5,994 bases of DNA from an uncultured Sphingobacteriaceae bacterium (GTDB lineage: Bacteria > Bacteroidota > Bacteroidia > Sphingobacteriales > Sphingobacteriaceae), in contig CALNCF010000227.1 in assembly GCA_937875035.1 (NCBI GenBank), positions 1-5,994 on the forward strand, written 5' to 3'. A program made the position numbers and the translations under genes. Below, in pieces: positions 1-4,394 of this stretch. Under the pieces are notes generated by a model. The model made no database searches, had not been told where the DNA came from, and saw nothing but the letters and a program-made list of their open reading frames with translations. The number at the start of each line of letters is the position of its first letter. Position 1 is the first letter of the stretch.

Positions 1-365
1 AGCGGTGCATGGTGATGAATATCTTCACCCAACACAAAAGAGCCGCCATTGTCCGACCAGAAACCGTCCAGCTCTGCCGACACATCGATATTGACCAGGT
101 CGCCTTCCTTCAGCAGGATATCAGAGGATGGCATGCCATGGGCGATCTCGTGGTTCAGGCTGATACAGCTCCAGCCCGGGAATCCATAGGTGAGCTTCGG
201 GGCAGACTTGGCACCATAGCTGTTCAGCAATTCGCCGCCGTACTCGTCGAGCTCCCTGGTGCTCATCCCCGGCCGCGCATAGTCGCGCATCTTCTGTAAG
301 GTAGTGCCGACGATCTCGCTGATGCGGGTGATGCCTTCTAATTCTGCAGGTGATGTAATAGACAT
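1..365 (-). CDS. map: Type I methionine aminopeptidase, N-terminal 121 residues (3' end outside window)
   Basis: Removes the initiator methionine from new proteins in the cytoplasm; a two-metal hydrolase of the M24A family. The start is the ATG at 363-365 (MSITSPAELEGITRISEIVG); no other start fits better. What is visible: the helix RPGMSTRELDEYGGELL (about residues 31-47), the substrate-side motif SLNHEIAHGMP with the conserved His76 (E. coli His79 equivalent), and the first two metal-binding aspartates, Asp94 in NIDV and Asp105 in WSDNGGSF. The remaining metal ligands (His, Glu, Glu) lie beyond the window edge. The frame is clean throughout. It lies 53 bp downstream of the beta-lactamase stop, with a terminator-like hairpin only 17 nt before its ATG, so its promoter is not obvious. 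Family assignment is firm; whether the gene is complete cannot be seen. Confidence 0.95.
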   Translation of the reverse strand, partial: MSITSPAELEGITRISEIVGTTLQKMRDYARPGMSTRELDEYGGELLNSYGAKSAPKLTYGFPGWSCISLNHEIAHGMPSSDILLKEGDLVNIDVSAELDGFWSDNGGSFVLGEDIHHHAP

Positions 366-382
366 AGGTATCTGTTTTTAAA

Positions 383-405
383 ATGGCCCGGATCATCCGG
401 GCCAT
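383..405 (-). terminator. Hairpin terminator after the beta-lactamase gene, just before map
   Basis: A perfect 9-bp stem, ATGGCCCGG / CCGGGCCAT, with a 5-nt loop; six of the nine pairs are G-C. On the minus strand it is followed by a short T run (TTTT, then AAAAACAG). It begins about 13 nt past the beta-lactamase stop, which fits an intrinsic terminator. The T tract is short and the hairpin ends only 17 nt from the map start, so it could instead be a leaky terminator or a structure in the map leader. Confidence 0.6.
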
Positions 406-418
406 GCAATGCTGTGTA

Positions 419-1369
419 TTAACGACCGGGTAAGCCGACCATCTTAGGCTTTGGTGTATTCTCTTCTGCGTAAAAATCCCATGCGGCCTTGCTGATCTTC
501 GCGATCACCTCTTCCTGGGTCTTTTCAGACGCGGTGGATTTTGATATAAAGATGGCGATGGCCAGCTGTCTTCCGTTCGGAAGCGTGATCACACCTACAT
601 CATTCGTGGCGCCCGTCAGGCCTTGCGCGTTTGCACCTGATGATCCTGTTTTATGGGCGACGACCGTTTTTGCAGGCAGCAATCCTTTAATGCGGTTCGG
701 ACCTGTACTGGTTTCTGTCATCATTTCGATGAGCAGGTTGCTGTTGGCTTCGGAAATAACCTTGCGCTGGTACAGGATGTCGAGCAATTGTAGCATCGCG
801 GCAGGCTCTGTCCAGTTGCTGTACTGTACCTCCCAGTTGGCAGCCATTTGTGCTTCGGTAGCAGCAATAGCGATCTCGTTTACGCCGATGGAGTGAATAT
901 ACTCCTGTACTTTTTGCGGTCCCCCGGCGATCCTGAACAGGATGTCGCAGCCGATATTGTCGCTTTGAGAAACGGTATAGCTCATAATGTCGCGGATCTT
1001 CATGCGTACATTTCCCTCCGGGTATTTATCACGGATCGGGCTCCAGGTTTTCTTTACGAGGTCTTTCTTTTCGATCAGGATCTCATCGTCCAGCGAGATC
1101 ACTTCCCGCTCGGCCATATCAAGTATCGCCATCGCGAGCGGGAACTTATAGACACTTTGCATCGGGTAATGCTTGTTGCCGTTTACCATAATGGCTTCGC
1201 GGTTGTCGAGCAGCATGAGCGCTACGCCTACATCGCCCTTGGCCGCTTTACTGATCTGTTTGATCCGGATCTTGAGTGAATCTGCCTGTGCAAAACCCCG
1301 CGAAGGCAGGAATGAAAATAAAGAAAGAATGAAGATGGCAGCAAGGCCGCGTGTTACATGTCTGGTCAT
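419..1369 (-). CDS. Class A (subclass A2, PER/CfxA-like) serine beta-lactamase, secreted
   Basis: Hydrolyses beta-lactam antibiotics in the periplasm through an acyl-serine intermediate. The 316-residue protein starts at the ATG at 1367-1369; the open frame runs further upstream, but that extension is antisense-like composition overlapping the previous gene. Residues 1-29 form a signal peptide (basic start, hydrophobic stretch AAIFILSLFSFLP, cleavage after GFA or AQA). All catalytic motifs are present: Ser72-x-x-Lys75 in MQSVYKF, Ser136-Asp-Asn138, the omega-loop Glu172 in ATEAQMAANW, and Lys240-Thr-Gly242 followed by SSG. Gln before the active serine, EAQM in place of the TEM-type EPELN, and the following VQYSNWT are what I recall of the PER/CfxA/VEB group (subclass A2), common in Bacteroidota. 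It has a slightly long polar tail (residues 301-316). It lies 94 bp after the rhodanese-thioredoxin gene and has a hairpin terminator behind it. Substrate range cannot be read from this. Confidence 0.95.
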   Translation of the reverse strand: MTRHVTRGLAAIFILSLFSFLPSRGFAQADSLKIRIKQISKAAKGDVGVALMLLDNREAIMVNGNKHYPMQSVYKFPLAMAILDMAEREVISLDDEILIEKKDLVKKTWSPIRDKYPEGNVRMKIRDIMSYTVSQSDNIGCDILFRIAGGPQKVQEYIHSIGVNEIAIAATEAQMAANWEVQYSNWTEPAAMLQLLDILYQRKVISEANSNLLIEMMTETSTGPNRIKGLLPAKTVVAHKTGSSGANAQGLTGATNDVGVITLPNGRQLAIAIFISKSTASEKTQEEVIAKISKAAWDFYAEENTPKPKMVGLPGR

Positions 1370-1403
1370 TGGGAATCTGGTTGAATTTTTTAATGGACTA
1401 TCG

Positions 1404-1411
1404 TAAATATA
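1404..1411 (-). promoter_or_regulatory. Possible -7 box for the beta-lactamase gene
   Basis: TATATTTA on the minus strand matches seven of eight positions of the Bacteroidota -7 consensus TAnnTTTG and lies about 34 nt before the beta-lactamase ATG. No convincing TTTG -33 element is found at the expected distance, and the region is AT-rich, so a chance match is quite possible. Confidence 0.25.
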
Positions 1412-1429
1412 TAAACTAAACGTTGTTTC

Positions 1430-1447
1430 GATCGGGTTGGACCGATC
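1430..1447 (-). terminator. Small hairpin after the thioredoxin stop codon
   Basis: Inverted repeat GATCGG / CCGATC with a 6-nt loop, starting 16 nt after the stop of the thioredoxin reading frame. There is no T tract directly after it (GAAACAACG follows), so it is a weak terminator at best. It may act as an RNA 3' end stabiliser, or mean nothing. Confidence 0.3.
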
Positions 1448-1463
1448 ATTTCGGTAAAGGGTA

Positions 1464-1865
1464 TCAGTTGAAAGGAAGCTTCTTAACCAGGTCTTCCTTG
1501 CTGATATAGCCCGAATGCTTCCACTGTTGCTGCTGGTCCTGGTAGAACAGCAGTACCGGCAAGGCATCGATCTGCAGCTCTTTGGCGATGCTCTTGTTTG
1601 CGTCCGCATCGATCCGGACGATCACCAGTTTGCCGGCCATTTCCGAGCTCAGCTCCCGGAGATAAGGCTCCATTTTTTTGCAGGGCGCGCACCAGTCGGC
1701 ATAGAAATCAATAAGCACCGATTTACCCGATGCCAGCAGGGAATCATATTGTGTACGGGTCATGCCTTGCTGCAGGGCAGGACTGCCCGCGGTCATGCCA
1801 TCCGAATTCCATTTCATCAATCCACCCTTGAGCTCGTACACTTCCTTAAAACCCATGGCACGCAT
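1464..1865 (-). CDS. Thioredoxin domain, C-terminal half of a split rhodanese-thioredoxin lipoprotein
   Basis: A thioredoxin-fold dithiol/disulfide exchange domain. From the ATG at 1863-1865 (MRAMGF) the fragment is 133 residues. Residues 1-23 (MRAMGFKEVYELKGGLMKWNS) are the last helix and strand of the rhodanese domain, which shows this is not a natural protein start. The thioredoxin domain covers roughly 35-133, with the active site Trp58-Cys59-Ala-Pro-Cys62-Lys63 preceded by VLIDFYAD, and the cis-proline Pro103 in DALPVLLFY. It is in the same reading frame as the upstream half (1905-2168), separated only by a TAG codon. If translation restarts here, the product has no signal peptide and would stay in the cytoplasm, unlike the presumed ancestral lipoprotein. 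The domain call is secure; separate expression is doubtful. Confidence 0.85.
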   Translation of the reverse strand: MRAMGFKEVYELKGGLMKWNSDGMTAGSPALQQGMTRTQYDSLLASGKSVLIDFYADWCAPCKKMEPYLRELSSEMAGKLVIVRIDADANKSIAKELQIDALPVLLFYQDQQQQWKHSGYISKEDLVKKLPFN

Positions 1866-1904
1866 TTTAGCCGCGGCCTGTCCGCTTCTTCCGCCGCTCA
1901 GGCA

Positions 1905-2168
1905 CTACACGAAAGCGGTTTTGTTCTTATCATAGGCAGAGATGTTCTCTGTAAAGTCAGGGCTGTTCCAGTTAATGTTCAGGGCTTTCGGCAGGTGATC
2001 GCCGGAAAATTCTTCCGGTGTACGCACATCAATAATGTACGCGTCCGGAGTGGCGCTCATCTTCGCGGCAAATTCTTTAGGCGCGAGCACTTGCGAAGTG
2101 TTTTGCCCGTTGCTGCATGCCGAAAACAGGAGAGCAGCGATCAGCAGGAATAAAAAGGGGTATCTCAT
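1905..2168 (-). CDS. Rhodanese-like lipoprotein, N-terminal half (stops before the catalytic Cys)
   Basis: The open part from the ATG at 2166-2168 encodes 87 residues. Residues 1-18 look like a lipoprotein signal: short basic start, hydrophobic PFLFLLIAALLF, then SAC with Cys18 as the lipid-bearing residue (Phe at -3 is slightly off the classical lipobox, which is looser in Bacteroidota). The rhodanese fold follows, with the typical IIDVRTPEEFSGDHLPKALNINW (about 45-67). The frame ends at TAG after KNKTAFV, one codon before the catalytic cysteine, so this piece alone cannot be an active sulfurtransferase. The start lies 23 bp after the shifted sugE-like stop, consistent with co-transcription. 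As a product on its own it is probably non-functional. Confidence 0.8.
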   Translation of the reverse strand: MRYPFLFLLIAALLFSACSNGQNTSQVLAPKEFAAKMSATPDAYIIDVRTPEEFSGDHLPKALNINWNSPDFTENISAYDKNKTAFV

Positions 2169-2186
2169 AATCAGGATTTGAAAGCC

Positions 2187-2217
2187 TGAAATTAAGAAAG
2201 CTTTCCGTCTTTTTCAA
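2187..2217 (-). promoter_or_regulatory. Possible promoter of the rhodanese-thioredoxin gene
   Basis: On the minus strand TTG (2215-2217) and TAATTTCA (2187-2194; six of eight to TAnnTTTG) are separated by 20 nt, a suitable spacing for the Bacteroidota -33/-7 pair, and lie 18 nt or more before the ATG. It overlaps the frame-shifted tail of the upstream gene. The match is weak. Confidence 0.2.
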
Positions 2218-2554
2218 CCGCGAAGCGATTTAGCCTTAATGGGAAACCGCTTTCAAACCGATCACCGAGCGTAACGATGAAGAATACACGCCAGAAATCG
2301 GCAGGTTCTTTAAACAGGAAGATACCGACCAGCACGGTACCAACGGCACCGATCCCGGTCCAAACGGCATAGGCCGTACCCATAGGAAGCGTCTGGCTTG
2401 CTTTGTACAGCAGGAACATGCTCACAGACAGGCAGGCCAGGAAGCCTGCTAACCAGAGGCTGGCGGCTGTACCTGTAGCGTCTTTGGCTTTACCCAGGCA
2501 GGTGGCGAAGCCTATTTCAAACAATCCCGCGATAATTAATAAGATCCAGTTCAT
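2192..2554 (-). CDS. SugE/Gdx-type small multidrug resistance transporter with frame-shifted C-terminus
   Basis: A four-helix inner-membrane proton antiporter of the SMR family, working as a dimer; the Gdx subgroup exports guanidinium, others export quaternary ammonium compounds. I chose the ATG at 2552-2554 (MNWILLIIAGLFE) because it matches the family start; a TTG eight codons upstream is less likely. Seen: TM1 about 2-21 with the essential Glu13 in AGLFEIGFA, TM2 about 33-50, the SugE-like LPMGTAYAVWTGIGAVGT (56-73) in TM3, and KEPADFWRVFFIVTL entering TM4. After Leu96 the frame becomes GDRFESGFPLRLN and runs to a stop at 2192, giving 120 residues instead of about 105. One frame over, VIGLKAVSH ends at TAA 2236-2238, the expected family ending. 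The open frame therefore lacks a proper TM4 and is likely impaired, or the read has an indel near 2265-2269. Family certain, function in this copy uncertain. Confidence 0.85.
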   Translation of the reverse strand: MNWILLIIAGLFEIGFATCLGKAKDATGTAASLWLAGFLACLSVSMFLLYKASQTLPMGTAYAVWTGIGAVGTVLVGIFLFKEPADFWRVFFIVTLGDRFESGFPLRLNRFAVEKDGKLS

Positions 2555-2607
2555 GGTGTATGACGTTGAGTGATTCAATAGTTATTCCGGCTGTAAAGGT
2601 AAACGAA

Positions 2608-3168
2608 TTATCGGTGTTCCTCCGGTTCGGCCAAAGAGATCAGGGCCCGGATGGTTTTCAGGTTGCGCGTGGTACCGGTCACCTTTAAGCTTTTCTCCAG
2701 GAAATTATTGTGGATTTTGGTATTGCCATAACCATTGCTGCAGTATACATAGGCGATGGTATCTTTGATCACCAGCCTTTCGGGTGCAAGGGTCGGTTCC
2801 ATCTCTTGCAGCTTCGCAAGCGGTCCGGCAGCGGGCGCCGTTGCCAGGAAGGTGGTGTACAGCAGGTCCGGGTTCATGCCGGGCTCCTGCAGGAATGGAT
2901 TCTGCTCCAAAGCCTTTTTAAAATCCGCCAGGCCGATCACCAGTACAGCTACCTCAAAGCCGAACTGCTGCGCGATCTTTTTTTCTATGCTTTCTGCAAG
3001 CAGGCTGCTGTCTTTCCCCGCAGCATCGAACACCACGTTGCCGCTCTGGATATAGGTTTTAACCCTGTTCAGCTTCAGCTCCTCGAGCAGCTCACGCAAC
3101 TCGCTCATGGGTACTTTTTTATGCCCGCTTACATTGATGCCCCGGAGCAGCGCGATATAGGTTTTCAT
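2608..3168 (-). CDS. DUF1697 family protein
   Basis: A cytoplasmic protein of unknown function, 186 residues from the ATG at 3166-3168, the usual family length. The family hallmark start TYIALLRGINVSGHKKVPM is at residues 2-21, followed by LRELLEELKLNRVKTYIQSGNVVF (about 24-47), the central YTTFLA (about 104-109), and the C-terminal GYGNTKIHNNFLEKSLKVTGTTRN (about 146-169), the most conserved part of the family. There is no signal peptide or membrane segment. A second ATG four codons upstream (3178-3180, MHDL) is possible; I prefer the inner one because family members begin directly with M-x-TYIALLRG. It lies 69 nt or less after the terminator at 3226-3257 and so probably starts its own transcript; the sugE-like gene follows 53 bp downstream. 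Confidence 0.9.
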   Translation of the reverse strand: MKTYIALLRGINVSGHKKVPMSELRELLEELKLNRVKTYIQSGNVVFDAAGKDSSLLAESIEKKIAQQFGFEVAVLVIGLADFKKALEQNPFLQEPGMNPDLLYTTFLATAPAAGPLAKLQEMEPTLAPERLVIKDTIAYVYCSNGYGNTKIHNNFLEKSLKVTGTTRNLKTIRALISLAEPEEHR

Positions 3169-3194
3169 AAGGTCGTGCATTTAAATGAAAGGCT

Positions 3195-3202
3195 TAAAGA
3201 TA
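3195..3202 (-). promoter_or_regulatory. Possible -7 box for the DUF1697-led transcript
   Basis: TATCTTTA on the minus strand fits seven of eight positions of TAnnTTTG and lies about 15 nt before the outer ATG (27 nt before the inner one). It sits just downstream of a strong terminator, where a new promoter is needed. A TTTA about 18 nt upstream is only a poor -33 element. Confidence 0.3.
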
Positions 3203-3225
3203 CAGGCTTCGCGGATATAATAAAT

Positions 3226-3257
3226 AGTAAAGGCGCAGATTTCCCTGCACCTTTACT
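3226..3257 (-). terminator. Strong intrinsic terminator, 13-bp stem
   Basis: On the minus strand AGTAAAGGTGCAG pairs with CTGCGCCTTTACT around a 6-nt loop (GGAAAT): 13 pairs, one of them a G-U wobble. The T-rich ATTTATTATAT follows directly. On the plus strand the wobble becomes a C-A mismatch, so the structure is adapted to minus-strand transcripts. It lies 169 nt beyond the stop of the membrane winged-helix gene and just before the DUF1697 gene. Confidence 0.75.
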
Positions 3258-3426
3258 GTCCTAATTGATACTATTTAACCCAGGGGTTACGGAAATTTCA
3301 CCAACCATTCCTCACCACATATTATGGTTCGGATAGGTTTGATCAGTCTTTTGATTACATCCACTTAAATACCCTTGACTGTACAGGTATCCCGGGGGTA
3401 TTGGATGTATGAATTACCTGCTGCGC
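3258..3426 (-). other. Structured 169-nt region between the winged-helix gene and its terminator
   Basis: No credible gene on either strand. On the minus strand, starting 17 nt after the stop codon at 3427, there is a long imperfect hairpin (3356-3409): TACATCC plus AATACCC pair with GGGTATT GGATGTA, giving 14 pairs with a 5-nt bulge and a 21-nt loop. A second small inverted repeat, TAACCC / GGGTTA (3276-3289), lies closer to the terminator. This may be a long 3' untranslated region or a small RNA ending at 3226; no promoter for a separate RNA is evident. Confidence 0.4.
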
Positions 3427-4209
3427 TCAGGCAGATACCAGGGTAGTAGTAGCACCAAGGGGTGTCAGGCTGTAATAGGTATTGTCGTTCAGGTCTTGCG
3501 TTTCTGCGAGCCCGCTTTTTACAAAGCCTTGAAGGATATCGCTGATATTGGCTTCAGGGATGTGCGTGGTTTTGCTGATCCCGGTAACGGTCCTGTTCTT
3601 ATACCTGGAGTTCTGCATATCGGTCAGCACACGGATCAGGTCGGCGGCATTGTCGTTTAACATGTCGGTGGTAACATTGCCGGTTGCTGTGATCTGCTGA
3701 GCGATAGCCGATACCTGTACTTCATTGGTCTTGACAGGCTCGGTCTGGGCATTCAGAAGTTCCTGCTTTATATTCTCGGTCTGGCTTTGCTGTGTCTGCA
3801 CCTGTTGTTCCAGGTTGAAGATGCGCGTGGCCAAGGTGTTTAAAATGGCCTTGGCAAAGATGGAGCCCAGCAGACAATATCCTGCAAATACAAAATACAG
3901 GAGCTCGCTGGTATTGTTAGGGGTGAAGAGTGAGCTTGAGGTCGTATAAAGGAACATCGGGATCAGGGTAGATCCGCAAAGCCCCATGCTGAGGTGCATA
4001 TAGAGCTTACGGTCGCGGAGAAAATGCTGAGGGTATTGTTCCGTTGACCGCGAGTCTGCCGACAGGTAATTGATGAGCCCGCCGATTACACCTGTAATGA
4101 TGATGATCCAGATCATCAGGCAATAGTCGAGGTTATTATTGTTCAGGATCAGGGAAACCGGGTTCGGAAGCTGTTGCAGGCTGTCGCTTGCTTTAGCGAG
4201 GGTATCCAT
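3427..4209 (-). CDS. Unrecognised membrane protein: three TM helices, coiled coil, C-terminal winged-helix-like domain
   Basis: I do not recognise this 260-residue protein as a named family. Three hydrophobic segments are clear: about 29-50 (ends GGLINYLS), 70-92 (GLCGSTLIPMFLYTTSSS) and 103-126 (LLYFVFAGYCLLGSIFAKAI). The loop between the first two is basic (R54, R65, R67, K68), which by the positive-inside rule puts that loop and the long C-terminus in the cytoplasm. Residues about 130-157 (FNLEQQVQTQQ onward) are Gln/Glu-rich and look like a coiled coil. Residues about 187-258 have a winged-helix pattern: LIRVLTDMQ, then TVTGISKTTHIP, the helix EANISDILQGFVKSGLA, and a wing ending YYSLTPLG, like MarR-type folds. 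From memory, the membrane part resembles N-terminal modules of some Bacteroidota proteins with YEATS-like domains; unverified. It stands alone between two terminators. A membrane-tethered DNA- or protein-binding sensor is an inference. Confidence 0.85.
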   Translation of the reverse strand: MDTLAKASDSLQQLPNPVSLILNNNNLDYCLMIWIIIITGVIGGLINYLSADSRSTEQYPQHFLRDRKLYMHLSMGLCGSTLIPMFLYTTSSSLFTPNNTSELLYFVFAGYCLLGSIFAKAILNTLATRIFNLEQQVQTQQSQTENIKQELLNAQTEPVKTNEVQVSAIAQQITATGNVTTDMLNDNAADLIRVLTDMQNSRYKNRTVTGISKTTHIPEANISDILQGFVKSGLAETQDLNDNTYYSLTPLGATTTLVSA

Positions 4210-4220
4210 ATATAATGGTG

Positions 4221-4236
4221 ATTAGTTTTCGCTAAT
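4221..4236. repeat. Short inverted repeat in the leader of the winged-helix gene
   Basis: ATTAG / CTAAT with a 6-nt centre (ttttcg), ending 12 nt before the ATG at 4207-4209. It could be an operator for self-regulation or a small leader hairpin near the ribosome binding region. The arms are only 5 bp in very AT-rich DNA, so chance is likely. Confidence 0.2.
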
Positions 4237-4258
4237 ATATTCTGTTTAATTCGTTATT

Positions 4259-4266
4259 CAAATATT
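4259..4266 (-). promoter_or_regulatory. Possible -7 box for the membrane winged-helix gene
   Basis: AATATTTG on the minus strand matches seven of eight positions of TAnnTTTG, about 50 nt before the ATG. It lies in a markedly AT-rich stretch (about 4210-4310), unlike the balanced composition of the flanking genes, as expected of a promoter region after the dapA terminator. No -33 TTTG is seen at the right distance. AATATTT recurs at 4261-4267 and 4285-4291. Confidence 0.3.
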
Positions 4267-4339
4267 TATAGTATGTATTTTTAGAATATTTGTTATATTA
4301 TTTTGTTTCGGGTCTGCTCTTCTGAACAGGGGTATACCA

Positions 4340-4367
4340 AAAAAGCCGGCTGTATAGCCGGCTTTTT
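4340..4367 (-). terminator. Strong hairpin terminator after dapA
   Basis: A perfect 12-bp stem, AAAAAGCCGGCT / AGCCGGCTTTTT, with a 4-nt loop and T runs on both sides, starting 27 nt after the dapA stop. It is the best-formed terminator in the window and would work in both directions; it separates the ligA-dapA group from the membrane winged-helix gene. Confidence 0.9.
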
Positions 4368-4394
4368 CAAACTAATATTTGGAAAACCTGGGAA

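Larger units (their letters stand above)
1464..2168 (-). pseudogene. Rhodanese-thioredoxin lipoprotein gene interrupted by an in-frame TAG at codon 88
   Basis: Read through, this is a single 234-residue lipoprotein: a signal peptide with lipobox-like FSAC at 15-18, a rhodanese domain about 25-120, and a thioredoxin domain about 136-234 with WCAPCK at 159-164. Both halves lie in one frame (start positions differ by 303 nt, 101 codons). The only break is TAG at 1905-1907, placed directly before CLSGGRSG, the rhodanese active-site loop. Related proteins usually have FVYC or similar there, so the lost codon was probably Tyr (TAC or TAT), one base away from TAG. Bacteroidota carry such fusions in the envelope, where a role in thiol or sulfur transfer is plausible but unproven. 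Alternatives are a true nonsense mutation, a base-calling error, or suppression. No other damage is seen in the gene. Confidence 0.75.

Noticed and set aside
1370..1609. 80-codon upstream extension of the beta-lactamase reading frame
   Set aside because: It overlaps the thioredoxin coding sequence in another frame, has no family similarity, and would bury the signal peptide; the ATG at 1369 gives a normal secreted enzyme.
1905..1907. TAG read as pyrrolysine or as reassigned sense codon
   Set aside because: Bacteroidota are not known for this, no supporting genes are visible, and a Tyr-to-stop single change explains it more simply.
1515..2153. 212-codon open frame on the plus strand
   Set aside because: Antisense to the rhodanese-thioredoxin gene, no domain, shadow composition.
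2171..2189. TCAGG / CCTGA inverted repeat before the rhodanese start
   Set aside because: Arms of 5 bp with a 9-nt spacer and no further support; not distinguishable from chance.
2555..2607. Guanidine riboswitch upstream of the sugE-like gene
   Set aside because: Only 53 nt are available and no recognisable guanidine aptamer motif or paired hairpins can be seen.
3261..3308. 15-codon minus-strand ORF (MVGEISVTPG...) just before the terminator
   Set aside because: Too short and without a ribosome binding site or any family resemblance; chance is the best explanation.
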